From Angustibacter sp049994355 (GTDB taxonomy: Bacteria; Actinomycetota; Actinomycetes; Actinomycetales; Angustibacteraceae), in assembly GCF_049994355.1 (NCBI RefSeq), contig NZ_CP188257.1, forward strand, positions 4,698,091 to 4,762,090: a DNA stretch of 64,000 bases. Direction: 5' to 3'. Both the position numbers and the translations under genes were made by a program. The notes under the pieces were generated by a model. It was not told where the DNA came from and ran no database searches. It was given only the letters and a program-made list of their open reading frames with translations. Each line of letters opens with the position of its first letter. The first letter of the stretch is position 1. Positions 17,289 to 25,940 of the stretch are shown piece after piece.

Positions 17289-18488
17289 ATGAAGACCTCA
17301 CCAGAGCACTCCGGCGCATCGTTCCTCGCCCGCAGGCCGACGCCGGCGCACCGGTGCAAGGCGCGCCGCAACCGGCCGCTGAGCGCCGCGACCCTGGTGC
17401 TCGCACTGGGCCTGACAACGGTGGGCGGCCTAGTCGCCGGCGCGCCGGCCGCGAGCGCAGCAGTGAGCACCGCGGCCGACTCGTGGCAGGCCGACTCCCC
17501 GTTCGACTGGTCGTGGGGCGACTCGCAGCTGGGTCAGTCACAGCTGGGTCAGTCACAGCTGGGTCAGTCACAGCTGGGCACCGCCACGACGGACACCTCT
17601 GACGCCTCCGCCGCCGCGTCGGTCGGGATGGTCGAGATCACCTCCGAACTGAGCGACGGCACGGCCGCAGGCACCGGCATGGTGCTGTCCTCGGACGGCA
17701 CCGTGGTGACCAACCACCACGTGGTCGAGGGCGCGACGGCCATCCAGGTCACCGTCGTCTCGACCGGGCAGACGTACCGGGCGCAGTTCGTCGGTGCGGA
17801 CGGCGAGAAGGACGTCGCCGTGCTGAAGCTCGTCGGCGCGAGCGGTCTGGACACGGTCGCGCTGAGCTCGACCGCCGCCCGGGTCGGCGACTCGGTGACC
17901 GCGGTGGGCGACGCGAACGGGGACGGCGGCTCGCTGACGGCAGCGCCGGGCCAGGTCACCGACACCGGCCAGAGCATCACCGTGCAGGGCGAGGACGGCT
18001 CGCCGCACGCGCTCTCGGACCTGATCCAGGTGAACGCGGACGTGATCCCCGGCGACTCCGGTGGCGCGCTGGTGGACTCCGACGGCAAGGTCGTCGGCAT
18101 GAACGTCGCCGCCTCGAGCGGTACCGCGGACGTCCAGGGCTTCGTGATCCCGATCAGCACCGTGCTGTCAACGGCACGGGCCATCGTGGCGGGTGACGAC
18201 AGCGGCGCCATCCAGCTCGGCTACACCGGCTACCTCGGCGTGGGCCTGTACGACGGCGACGCCGCTACGGTCGCCGACACGCTGGACGGCAGCGCCGCCG
18301 CAGACGCCGGCCTGCAGCAGGGTGACACCATCACGAGCGTGGACGGTCAGCAGGTGGGTTCGGCGAGCGAGCTGCGCGCCGCGATCGCCGCGCACCAGGC
18401 CGGTGCCAGAGTCCGGCTCACCTGGACGACGGCCGATGGCCAGCAGGAGTCCGCCACGGTCACGCTCGGCCAAGCGCCGATCGCCTGA
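17289..18488 (+). CDS. Secreted HtrA-like trypsin-family serine protease with PDZ domain
   Basis: Extracytoplasmic serine protease of 399 residues. A basic N-terminus and hydrophobic stretch ending in APAASAAVS (about 31-59) form a signal peptide. A Ser/Gln linker with a perfect 5-residue repeat (SQLGQ, 76-97) follows. The protease domain (about 108-305) has the triad His144 (TNHHVV), Asp175 (EKDVAVL) and Ser257 (PGDSGGA). A PDZ domain occupies about 310-395 (LGVGLYDG, AADAGLQQGDTI). There is no transmembrane anchor after the signal sequence. The gene sits 12 bases before a flavocytochrome gene and probably shares its operon. The ATG at 17289 is preceded by AGAAAGG. Confidence 0.9.
   Translation: MKTSPEHSGASFLARRPTPAHRCKARRNRPLSAATLVLALGLTTVGGLVAGAPAASAAVSTAADSWQADSPFDWSWGDSQLGQSQLGQSQLGQSQLGTATTDTSDASAAASVGMVEITSELSDGTAAGTGMVLSSDGTVVTNHHVVEGATAIQVTVVSTGQTYRAQFVGADGEKDVAVLKLVGASGLDTVALSSTAARVGDSVTAVGDANGDGGSLTAAPGQVTDTGQSITVQGEDGSPHALSDLIQVNADVIPGDSGGALVDSDGKVVGMNVAASSGTADVQGFVIPISTVLSTARAIVAGDDSGAIQLGYTGYLGVGLYDGDAATVADTLDGSAAADAGLQQGDTITSVDGQQVGSASELRAAIAAHQAGARVRLTWTTADGQQESATVTLGQAPIA
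17526..17578 (+). repeat. 15-bp tandem repeat in protease gene
   Basis: CAGCTGGGTCAGTCA occurs three times without a mismatch (17526-17570), plus a partial fourth copy to 17578. It encodes the repeated SQLGQ linker after the signal peptide. Perfect identity at the DNA level suggests recent expansion by slippage and possible length variation between strains. Confidence 0.95.
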
Positions 18489-18500
18489 TCGGACACTGCA

Positions 18501-19901
18501 ATGGCCACCATGACTGCACCGCCGGTCGTGACGCGTCCCGTCGGGCGGGTGCGCACCTCGCCCGGGTGGCGGGACGCGATCGGCGTGCTGACCTGGACCA
18601 GCCTCCTGGTTGTGGTGGCGCTGTGGGTGGGGGACGGCGAGCTGCGGGCCTTCACGGGGTGGACCTCGGCACTGAACAGCCTGGGCCGGCTCACCGGGCT
18701 GGTCGCCGCCGACCTGCTGCTGATCCAGGTGCTGCTGATGGCCAGGATCCCTGTGGTGGAACGGGTCTACGGCCAGGACGTGCTGGCCCGACGGCACCGG
18801 CTGGTGGGGTTCACCTCACTGAACCTGATGCTCGCGCACGTCCTGCTGATCACCATCGGGTACGCCGGGCTGGACTCGAAGAACGTGCTGGTCGAGGCCT
18901 GGGATCTCGTCGTGCAGTACCCGGGCATGCTGCTGGCGTTGGTCGCCACCGGACTGCTGCTCATGGTCGCCGTCACCAGCGTCCGCAAGGCACGGCGCCG
19001 GCTGCGGTACGAGTCCTGGCACCTGCTGCACCTGTATGCCTACCTCGGTGCCGGGCTCGCGCTCCCGCACCAGCTGTGGACCGGGCAGGAGTTCCTGACG
19101 CACCGCGCCGCGACGCTCTACTGGTGGTCGTTGTGGATCGCCGCCGCGGGTGCCGTGCTCGTCTACCGGGTCGGCCTGCCGGTCTACCGGACGCTGCGGC
19201 ACGACCTACGGGTCACTCACGTGGTGCAGGAACGGCCGGGCGTGGTCTCGGTGTGGATGGCCGGCCGCGACCTGCACCGGCTGCCGGTGGCCGCCGGTCG
19301 GTTCTTCACCTGGCGCTTCCTGGCCGGGCCCGGCTGGACGCGCGGGCACCCGTACTCGCTGTCCGCGGCGCCCACGGGCACCACGTTGCGGATCACGGTC
19401 AAGGACCTCGGTGACGGCAGCCGCGCGGTCGCCCGGCTGCGGCCCGGCTGCCGCGTGCTGTTCGAAGGCCCGTACGGGCGCCTGCACTCCGGCGTCCGCA
19501 CCCGCCCGAAGGTGACGCTGCTGGCCGGGGGCATCGGGATCACCCCGTTGCGGGCGCTGCTGGAGGACCTGCCGCAACAGCCGGGTGACACCACGCTGGT
19601 CTACCGGGCCCGGGCCGAGCAGGACGTGATCTTCCGCTCCGAGATCGAGCAGCTGGCCCGCGCGTCCGGCGCCACCGTGCACGTGGTGCTGGGGCAGCGG
19701 GTCCGCGACCGCGAGTCCTGGTTGCCGCAGTACGCGGGGCACCTTTCGGACGCCGACGCGCTGGTGCGGCTCGTCCCGGACATCGCCGAGCACGACGTCT
19801 ACATCTGCGGCGCGACCGGCTGGATGGAGGCGGCCAAGGCCGCCGCCCTGCAGGCCGGTGTCCCGGCGCGGAACGTCCACGACGAGAGGTTCAGCTGGTG
19901 A
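18501..19901 (+). CDS. Ferric-reductase-like transmembrane flavocytochrome
   Basis: Membrane oxidoreductase of 466 residues. The N-terminal half has about six transmembrane segments of the ferric-reductase/NOX domain with candidate haem-ligand histidines in RRHRLVGF, LMLAHVLL, SWHLLHL and ALPHQLW. The C-terminal half is a ferredoxin-reductase module: FAD-binding HPYSLSAAP (about residue 288), NAD(P)-binding LAGGIGITPL (about 340) and ICGATGWM (about 435). It should pass electrons from cytosolic NAD(P)H through FAD and haem b to the outside. It overlaps the downstream FMN-binding protein by GTGA, which makes that protein the likely electron acceptor. Confidence 0.9.
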   Translation: MATMTAPPVVTRPVGRVRTSPGWRDAIGVLTWTSLLVVVALWVGDGELRAFTGWTSALNSLGRLTGLVAADLLLIQVLLMARIPVVERVYGQDVLARRHRLVGFTSLNLMLAHVLLITIGYAGLDSKNVLVEAWDLVVQYPGMLLALVATGLLLMVAVTSVRKARRRLRYESWHLLHLYAYLGAGLALPHQLWTGQEFLTHRAATLYWWSLWIAAAGAVLVYRVGLPVYRTLRHDLRVTHVVQERPGVVSVWMAGRDLHRLPVAAGRFFTWRFLAGPGWTRGHPYSLSAAPTGTTLRITVKDLGDGSRAVARLRPGCRVLFEGPYGRLHSGVRTRPKVTLLAGGIGITPLRALLEDLPQQPGDTTLVYRARAEQDVIFRSEIEQLARASGATVHVVLGQRVRDRESWLPQYAGHLSDADALVRLVPDIAEHDVYICGATGWMEAAKAAALQAGVPARNVHDERFSW

Positions 19902-20371
19902 GACGCATCGTCTTCGTGTTGATGAGCACCGTGACGGCCCTGGTGCTGCTGTTCAGCTACCACACGAGCACCAGCTCGCAGATCGCGCCGAGCACCAGCA
20001 TCGCCTCCGGTGTGGGCTCGTCCGGCGGCACGGCCGCAGGCGGCAGTTCGTCGTCCAGCGGGTCGGGGACCAGCGGGTCGGGGACCAGCAGTTCGGGGAC
20101 GACGTACACCGGCGACGCGGTCGATACCCAGTGGGGCGTGGTGCAGGTCGCCATCACCGTTGACGGCGGGAAGATCACGGCTGCCGAGGCGGTCCGGTAC
20201 CCGACGGGGAACGGGCGCGACCAGGAGATCAACTCCTACGCGGTGCCGCAGCTGAACTCCGAGGCGGTGCAGGGCCAGACCGGCAGCATCGACGCCGTCT
20301 CGGGGGCCACCGTGACCAGTGACGGCTACATCCAGTCGCTGCAGTCCGCTATCGACAAGGCGAACCTGTGA
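19898..20371 (+). CDS. FMN-binding domain protein, membrane-anchored or secreted
   Basis: Small extracytoplasmic flavoprotein of 157 residues. A hydrophobic N-terminal segment (about 4-22) is a signal or anchor. A low-complexity Ser/Gly/Thr linker (about 38-70) follows, then an FMN-binding domain as in RnfG/NqrC. The motif SGATVTS (135-141) is the ApbE flavinylation site, with Thr138 the expected FMN attachment residue, and DAV before it fits the consensus. The GTG start overlaps the flavocytochrome stop, and the transferase that would load the FMN is the next gene, also overlapping. This is strong context for a covalently flavinylated electron carrier outside the membrane. Confidence 0.9.
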   Translation: MRRIVFVLMSTVTALVLLFSYHTSTSSQIAPSTSIASGVGSSGGTAAGGSSSSSGSGTSGSGTSSSGTTYTGDAVDTQWGVVQVAITVDGGKITAAEAVRYPTGNGRDQEINSYAVPQLNSEAVQGQTGSIDAVSGATVTSDGYIQSLQSAIDKANL

Positions 20372-21147
20372 TCCGTGAGGTCGAGCAGCCGCGCCGGGCC
20401 TTCGTCGAGCAGGTGATGGGGCTGCCGGTGAGTGTGCACGTGCGCGGCCCGGCAGCGCGTGACCGGCAGGTCGCGGGCGCGGTCGAGTCACTGTTCGCCG
20501 ACCTGCAGGCAGCCGACCGGCGGTTCAGCACCTGGGACCCGCGCAGCGAGGTCTCCCGGATCCGTGCGGGCGAGCTGCGGCTCCTCGAGGCGCACCCCGA
20601 GGTGCAGCTGGTGGCCGAACTCTGCGACGACGCGGCCCGGCGCACCGGCGGGTCGTTCTCCGCGTGGCTGCCGGATGCGGAGGGCGAGCCGGCCTTCGAC
20701 CCGACCGGCCTGGTCAAAGGCTGGGCGGTCGAGCGGGCCTTCGACCAGCTGCTCGCGCGGCTGGCCGGGCTCGGCCGGTACGACGCTCTGGTCTCGGCAG
20801 GCGGCGACGTCGTCGTGGCCTGCACGCGAACGGACACCCCGGACTGGCAGATCGGCATCCAGGACCCGCGCGACCCGGCCGCAGTGCTGCTCACTCTGCC
20901 GTTGCGCCGAGGCGCGGTGGCGACGTCCGGGACGGCGGCCCGCGGGCAGCACATCATCGACCCGACGACGGGTCGGCCAGCGGCCGGCCTGCTGTCCGCG
21001 ACCCTGATCGGCGCCAGCCTCACCTGGGCCGACGTCTACGCCACCGCCGCGTTCGTCCGCGGCCCGGACGCCACCGCATGGGTGTGGACGCTCACCGACC
21101 ACGCCGCTGTGCTGGTCGACCCGTCCGGTTCGGTCTGGCACAGCTGA
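20368..21147 (+). CDS. apbE: FAD:protein FMN transferase (ApbE family)
   Basis: Transfers FMN from FAD to a Thr in a target protein through a phosphoester bond. The protein has 259 residues. Family motifs are visible: FSTWDPRSEVSRI near the N-terminus, FDPTGLVKGWAVERA (about 110-124), SAGGD (about 147) and HIIDPTTGRP (about 195), the Mg2+/FAD site. It seems to lack the long N-terminal lipoprotein region of many ApbE proteins, so it may act at the cytoplasmic face or be exported otherwise. The start GTG overlaps the stop of the FMN-binding gene, its obvious substrate. Confidence 0.92.
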   Translation: MIREVEQPRRAFVEQVMGLPVSVHVRGPAARDRQVAGAVESLFADLQAADRRFSTWDPRSEVSRIRAGELRLLEAHPEVQLVAELCDDAARRTGGSFSAWLPDAEGEPAFDPTGLVKGWAVERAFDQLLARLAGLGRYDALVSAGGDVVVACTRTDTPDWQIGIQDPRDPAAVLLTLPLRRGAVATSGTAARGQHIIDPTTGRPAAGLLSATLIGASLTWADVYATAAFVRGPDATAWVWTLTDHAAVLVDPSGSVWHS

Positions 21148-21261
21148 GCTCCGCCTCCGGGCGATCGGCGTCCGGTTCGGGATGCGCTGCCCGATGTGTC
21201 CCCCTACGCTCCTTGCCGCCCTCCGTTCACCGGGAGCGGTCGGCACCAGGAGGTGCGTCGC

Positions 21262-21663
21262 ATGAAGAAGGTCATCAAGGGGGCGGCGGTCTTCGTCGCT
21301 GGCGTCGGGCTCGTCGTGGCCACGCCGTCCATCGCGTCAGCGAGCGACCAGAGCTGGCAGGTCTCGTCCGGCGGCAGTGTCCGCGGCACCGCGAGCTTCG
21401 ACGACGCGGCCAACCGCGTCTCCGTGCACGACTCGCAGGGTGACTCGGGCATCGTCGTGGTGGACATCTGGCGAGTCGGCAACAAGGGCGGCACCCACGT
21501 GCGGTGCAAGGCCGGTCACGACGGCGAGGGTGGCCTCGGCGTGAACAACAACTGCCCGCTGATCTGGGTCGAGGACACCAACCTCGCCGGCGAGCTGTGT
21601 TGGAAGGTGGGCACCTCGTCCGACAACCGTGCGTGCAGCGCCGTCAAGGAGTTCTTCAGCTGA
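21262..21663 (+). CDS. Small secreted protein of unknown function
   Basis: 133 residues with a clear signal peptide: KK, a hydrophobic core from about residue 5 to 22, and a likely cleavage after SIASAS (about residue 28). The mature part is about 105 residues, polar, with four Cys (in VRCKAG, NNCPLI, ELCWKV and NRACSAV) that could form two disulfides. AGGAGGT lies eight bases before the ATG at 21262. I do not recognise the family. It stands alone between the electron-transfer operon and the antiporter gene. Confidence 0.75.
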   Translation: MKKVIKGAAVFVAGVGLVVATPSIASASDQSWQVSSGGSVRGTASFDDAANRVSVHDSQGDSGIVVVDIWRVGNKGGTHVRCKAGHDGEGGLGVNNNCPLIWVEDTNLAGELCWKVGTSSDNRACSAVKEFFS

Positions 21664-21792
21664 TCTGCCGCTGAGCCTTCGAGTGCCGGTGGCTGTTTCG
21701 CCCGGCTGTGACGCGGTTTCACCTGGAGTGGATGATGCGCGGCCGATCCTCGGATGTCGATGATGGAGGCTTGACGTCCGAAGGGGCAGACC

Positions 21793-22986
21793 ATGGACGT
21801 GGAGATCGGGCTGCAGACACTCCTGGTGGTTTCCGGGGTGACCGCGGCGGCGCCGTTCATCGTCGTCGCGCTGCGCCGGTTGAAGGTTCCCCAGGTGGTC
21901 GTCCTCATCGTGGGGGGCGTCATCATCGGGCCGTCCGTGCTCGACTGGGGCAACCCGGTCAGCGTCGAGCTGCTGTCCGACGTCGGACTCGGGTTCCTGT
22001 TCCTGCTGGCCGGCTACGAGCTGGACATGGCGCTGTTCCGGGAGCGAGGCGGGCGGCGGGCCGTGGTTGCCTGGTTCGTCACCGCAGCCATCGCCGTCCT
22101 GGTGACCGGGGCCCTGGCGGCGTCCGGGCTCGTGCATGCGTTCGTCCCCGTGGCGCTCGGGCTGACCACCACGGCGTTCGGTGCGCTGCTGCCCATCCTG
22201 CGTGACAACGGGATGCTGTCGGGGCGGTTCCGCGAGTTCATCATGCCTGCCGGTGCGGTCGGCGAGTTCCTGCCGATCGTGGGCATCGCGATCTTCCTGG
22301 GCGCCAAGGGCAAGTTCTTGGGGCTGCTGTCGCTGGTCGCGATGGGGCTGGTGGCGCTGGCGTTGACGTACCTGCCGCGGCTGGCCCGCGGCGGACGCCT
22401 GTCGCGGATCACGACTGAGGGGCAGCACGAGACGTCCCAGATCACCCTGCGGCTCACTCTCTTCCTGCTGCTGGCGTTGCTGGTCGTGGCCAGCAAGTTC
22501 GGTTTGGACGTGGTGCTGGGTGCGTTCCTGGCCGGGGTGGTGCTGCGCCGGTGGGCGCCCGGCGACGTCCACTCGCTCGAGTCCAAGCTCGATGCGATCG
22601 GCTACGGCTTCTTCATCCCGGTGTTCTTCGTGGTGTCGGGGATGAGCCTGAACCTCCAGTCGATCGCCGACGCGCCGTTGCGGCTGGTGGGCTTCTTCTT
22701 CCTGCTGCTGGCGGTGCGGGGGCTGCCGTCGCTGGTGCTCTACCGGCGCGACCTGCATATCGTGCAGCGTTGGCAGATGGTGCTGCTGACCGCGACAGCG
22801 CTACCGCTGCTGGTCGCCCTGGCCGCGGTCGGCCTGCGCACCGGCGAGATGCTGCCGGAGAACGCGGCTGCGCTGGTCGGTGCTGGCGTGCTGTCCGTCG
22901 TGGTGTTCCCGGGTCTGGCCGTCGCGCTGAACAAGAGGGTGCCTGCCGAGGACTTGCTGCCGACCACCGCGGCGCAGCCCGACTGA
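21793..22986 (+). CDS. CPA2-type cation:proton antiporter
   Basis: Monovalent cation:proton antiporter of 397 residues with about twelve hydrophobic segments (Na_H_Exchanger family). Early segments carry VPQVVVLIVGGVIIGPSVL and GLGFLFLLAGYELD, typical of CPA2/KefB-like proteins. The C-terminus ends after the membrane domain, so it has no TrkA/RCK regulatory domain, unlike full KefB/KefC. The ATG at 21793 is preceded by AAGGGG. It is probably monocistronic. The ion cannot be read from the sequence. Confidence 0.88.
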   Translation: MDVEIGLQTLLVVSGVTAAAPFIVVALRRLKVPQVVVLIVGGVIIGPSVLDWGNPVSVELLSDVGLGFLFLLAGYELDMALFRERGGRRAVVAWFVTAAIAVLVTGALAASGLVHAFVPVALGLTTTAFGALLPILRDNGMLSGRFREFIMPAGAVGEFLPIVGIAIFLGAKGKFLGLLSLVAMGLVALALTYLPRLARGGRLSRITTEGQHETSQITLRLTLFLLLALLVVASKFGLDVVLGAFLAGVVLRRWAPGDVHSLESKLDAIGYGFFIPVFFVVSGMSLNLQSIADAPLRLVGFFFLLLAVRGLPSLVLYRRDLHIVQRWQMVLLTATALPLLVALAAVGLRTGEMLPENAAALVGAGVLSVVVFPGLAVALNKRVPAEDLLPTTAAQPD

Positions 22987-23075
22987 GCGACGGGCTGGCG
23001 TGTTCGGCTGCGATACTGCACGTTCGCCGGCGGGGTCTCTAGTTCGCCCGGCCTAGGAAGGGGAAGCGACGGCAA

Positions 23076-23924
23076 ATGACCCCGGACGCGCCCACGGAGC
23101 CGGCGTACGAACCGCGCCGATCCCCTACGCAGGGGCCGATGTTCGCTGCACTCTACGGACGCTTCATAGAGCACGGCGGCGCTCCCGATTGGGACGCCGA
23201 TCCCTACGCGCTCTTCTATCGTCGGTCGCTCGCAATGGGCTGGCTGGATGACCTTGAGTTTCACCCGAGAGTGGGTGTTGCGGCAGAGGTGCGACCTGGC
23301 GGGGCTGGTTTGTGGTCGATGAATGACGCCGGATTCGGGGAAGGTGGCCCAAGTAGCGACACCTGGCCGGCCCTGTGGTTCCAGATCGGGGTCGATCCTC
23401 TCCCGACGGAGCGCCCGCTACCGACACAGCCCTTCCTGCGCTGCGCCGGCGATGCGGCCAGCCAGCTGGGCGTGCTGGACCTGCAGGCGGTTCAGGTGCT
23501 ACTTCCGCTTCAGGTGCTCGGCGACGCCTCCGACGACCTTCGCCTGTCCACGTCCCTGGTGACGGCCGACTGGTTCTCCCCGAGGACCGATTCCCACTCG
23601 TTGACGTCGGTGCGACTGACCCTCGAGGGCGGCGCGGCAGCTGACCTGGGAACGATCTCGGTTGACGACATCGTCGCGGACGTCAACGGGTGCGATCAAC
23701 GGATCCTCACGCTCACCATCGGGACAGATAAGTTAGGACCGCTCATCCCGCCGCCCTTCCCCGACTACTTCTGGGGTGGGCCGGTCTCGGCCAGGGTGGG
23801 ACTCGAAGGCGATCTCTACGACTGGTCGCTGGACGCAATCGGTTGGCTCGCAGGGTTTCTGGGTGACATCTGCGCGAGGCGTGCCATTCACAGTCCGTTG
23901 CTGCTCACCGTCGCCAGGACCTGA
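23076..23924 (+). CDS. Hypothetical protein
   Basis: 282 residues, no signal peptide or transmembrane segment, acidic, rich in Trp, Leu and Pro. I do not recognise a domain. The central part (about 115-200) has regularly spaced Leu/Val, and a C-terminal segment LIPPPFPDYFWGG stands out. AGGAAGGGGAAG lies ahead of the ATG at 23076, and codon use has the strong third-position GC of a real gene, though less extreme than in the flanking core genes. Confidence 0.7.
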   Translation: MTPDAPTEPAYEPRRSPTQGPMFAALYGRFIEHGGAPDWDADPYALFYRRSLAMGWLDDLEFHPRVGVAAEVRPGGAGLWSMNDAGFGEGGPSSDTWPALWFQIGVDPLPTERPLPTQPFLRCAGDAASQLGVLDLQAVQVLLPLQVLGDASDDLRLSTSLVTADWFSPRTDSHSLTSVRLTLEGGAAADLGTISVDDIVADVNGCDQRILTLTIGTDKLGPLIPPPFPDYFWGGPVSARVGLEGDLYDWSLDAIGWLAGFLGDICARRAIHSPLLLTVART

Positions 23925-23974
23925 GACCCGAAGCAGGGGCCACTCCGGGCGCCCTGCAACGTCGTCCGGTCGCG

Positions 23975-23980
23975 TAGGTT
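23975..23980 (+). promoter_or_regulatory. -10 element of a leaderless transcript
   Basis: TAGGTT (TANNNT) ends six bases before the ATG at 23987, with no ribosome-binding site in between. The start of transcription would fall on or next to the A of ATG. The same spacing recurs at 27191, 41630 and 44430. Confidence 0.55.
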
Positions 23981-23986
23981 CGCACC

Positions 23987-24763
23987 ATGGCTACTACCGT
24001 GGACAAGGCCCGCGAACTGCTGCGGCTGCACACCGCGCCCGAACTCTTGGTTCTGGTGAACGTCTGGGACGTGATCACGGCGAAGGTCGTGGCCGACACC
24101 GCGGGCACGAAGGCACTGGCCACGGCCAGCCACTCGGTCGCCGCGTCGTACGGCTACCCGGACGGCGAACAGATCCCGCGCGACCTGATGATCGAGGCGG
24201 TCGGCCGGATCGCCGCCGCGGTCGACGTGCCGGTCACGGCCGACCTCGAGGCGGGGTACGGCGATGCCGGCGAGACGATCAACAGGGCGATCGGCGTCGG
24301 GATCGTCGGCGCGAACCTCGAGGACCAGCTCAAGCCACTTGCCGACGCGGTTCGCGCGGTACAAGCGGCGGTCGCCGCGGGCGAGCGGGCCGGCGTCCCG
24401 TTCGTGCTGAACGCCCGTACGGACGCTTTCCTGCGGGCTGGTGACAAGGATCCGGAGGCGGTGCTTGCGGACGCGATCGAGCGGGGACGTGCTTACCTGG
24501 ACGCCGGTGCCTCGACGTTCTTCGCGCCCGGTCGGCTGGACCAGCCGACGGTCAGTCGGCTCGTGGAGGCGCTCGGCCCGCAGAAGGTCAACCTGATCGC
24601 GGTGCCCGGCTCACTCAGCCTGGACGCGATGGAGCAGCTGGGTGTCGCGCGGGTGTCGTTCGGGCCGTGGAGCCAGAACGTCGCGCTGACCGCGCTGGCC
24701 GGGCTCGCCGAGGACGTGTACGCCGGCGGCGCCCTTCCCGACGGCACGCGCAAGCTGAACTGA
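23987..24763 (+). CDS. Isocitrate lyase/PEP mutase family protein
   Basis: TIM-barrel enzyme of 258 residues in the PEP mutase/isocitrate lyase superfamily (COG2513-like). Motifs seen are LVNVWDVITAKVV near the N-terminus, ADLEAGYGDA (about 85-94; Mg2+-binding Asp/Glu), GANLEDQ (about 105), and LNARTDAFL (about 143). It lacks the KKCGH-type catalytic loop of isocitrate lyase, so it is more likely a C-C or P-C lyase, or a hydrolase on an oxaloacetate-like acid, of unknown substrate. The transcript looks leaderless. Confidence 0.85.
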   Translation: MATTVDKARELLRLHTAPELLVLVNVWDVITAKVVADTAGTKALATASHSVAASYGYPDGEQIPRDLMIEAVGRIAAAVDVPVTADLEAGYGDAGETINRAIGVGIVGANLEDQLKPLADAVRAVQAAVAAGERAGVPFVLNARTDAFLRAGDKDPEAVLADAIERGRAYLDAGASTFFAPGRLDQPTVSRLVEALGPQKVNLIAVPGSLSLDAMEQLGVARVSFGPWSQNVALTALAGLAEDVYAGGALPDGTRKLN

Positions 24764-24780
24764 GCCGTCTTCGGCCCGGG

Positions 24781-25176
24781 TCAGAGCCGCTGCGCCGATT
24801 GGGCTGACGACGGGCTCTGCTGCTGAGGTCGAAACTCCTGCCGCAACACCATCGCACCCGCCACAACGGCCACCAACTCCGACACGGCCGCCGTCCAGAC
24901 CGCCCACCCCGTCCACACCTCGTTGACCCCGAAAAGACCGACGGTTGCCGCGGTGACGAACGCAGCGAGCGTGGACAGTCCGAAGCCCACGGCCAGCAGC
25001 GGCGGGAGCCAGTGCCGCCAGGTCATCAGGAGCACAGCGATCACGAGCCCGCCGACGGCGTTCAGGAGGAACGCCGGGCCGACCTTGTTGTTCTCGTGCG
25101 CCCAGTCGAAGTACAGCTTGAGATGTACACCCCCCGAAACGAGCACAGCTACGGCGGCCAGCAACCGCATCCTCAT
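24781..25176 (-). CDS. Small membrane protein of unknown function
   Basis: 131 residues with about four hydrophobic segments and a Gln/Ser-rich cytoplasmic tail. The start ATG at 25176 has GGAGAT six bases upstream and follows the usual short basic N-terminus (MRMR); a longer frame to 25248 is less likely. Family not recognised; it resembles the many actinobacterial four-helix conserved membrane proteins. It converges with the PEP-mutase-family gene, with 17 bases between the stops. Confidence 0.7.
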   Translation of the reverse strand: MRMRLLAAVAVLVSGGVHLKLYFDWAHENNKVGPAFLLNAVGGLVIAVLLMTWRHWLPPLLAVGFGLSTLAAFVTAATVGLFGVNEVWTGWAVWTAAVSELVAVVAGAMVLRQEFRPQQQSPSSAQSAQRL

Positions 25177-25301
25177 GACGATCTCCGTTCCTCGGACGGC
25201 CCGAATCGGGCTATCTGTCCACACGGTTCGGCGCACCGGTTGGTTCACATGCAGCCCGAAGGTCGCTCAGTGGGCGCCTTGCCCTCCCGTGGTTTAGGAG
25301 A

Positions 25302-25805
25302 TCAACTCGTGGCGCTGATCTGATCAACCTGCGGGGGGTCAGCGAAGCCAAGCCGGGTACGTGCCAACTTGATGAAGGCCTGGATACCCCAGTGGACCTC
25401 CGTGCCGGCATCGTCGAGGCGGACCGGATCGTCGATGGTCTTCAGCTCTTTGATTCGCCCCATCAATTCGTAGGCAGCGTCTCGCACGGGACGGTCATCG
25501 AGGAGCAGGTCCAACCGGTACAGCGCGGACCAAGCTTCTGCGCGCGCGGAGCGAACTTCATTCCTGAGGGGTTCGCTGCGGTTGCCCGTCCTCAACTGAG
25601 CCATCCGTCGGGCGATCTGCGCGTGCCTGTATCCCACTAGCGCCGCAGGCAAGGCTGCCGCCGCCTCGAGACGCTCACGGCGCGCACGGTCGGCAATGTC
25701 ATACCGACGTTGCCGGGCAGCCGTCAGTGACTGGAGGAGGTAGGCAAGCACGACTCCTGCCAAGGTTCCGAGCACCACCACAATCTGACCACGCACGGGC
25801 ATCAT
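25302..25805 (-). CDS. Hypothetical membrane-anchored protein
   Basis: 167 residues. One transmembrane segment lies near the N-terminus (about 7-25), followed by a charged helical, possibly coiled-coil region (TAARQRRYDIADRARRERLE and on) and a soluble C-terminal half. No domain recognised. Two successive ATG codons (25805, 25802) are both possible starts. Codon use is less GC-extreme than that of the core genes, fitting the accessory character of 25.3-29.3 kb. Confidence 0.65.
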   Translation of the reverse strand: MMPVRGQIVVVLGTLAGVVLAYLLQSLTAARQRRYDIADRARRERLEAAAALPAALVGYRHAQIARRMAQLRTGNRSEPLRNEVRSARAEAWSALYRLDLLLDDRPVRDAAYELMGRIKELKTIDDPVRLDDAGTEVHWGIQAFIKLARTRLGFADPPQVDQISATS

Positions 25806-25940
25806 CTTCCGCTGCCGGAGGGTAGGTTGCGCCCATTTCGGCCGTCGGCGAGTCTTGTCGCGGCAGAAGACGCTGGCCCGCCCAGAATGCTTCTAGTGCC
25901 AGCATCAGTGTCCGGGGAAGTGGGTCAGGCTCCCGTCTGG

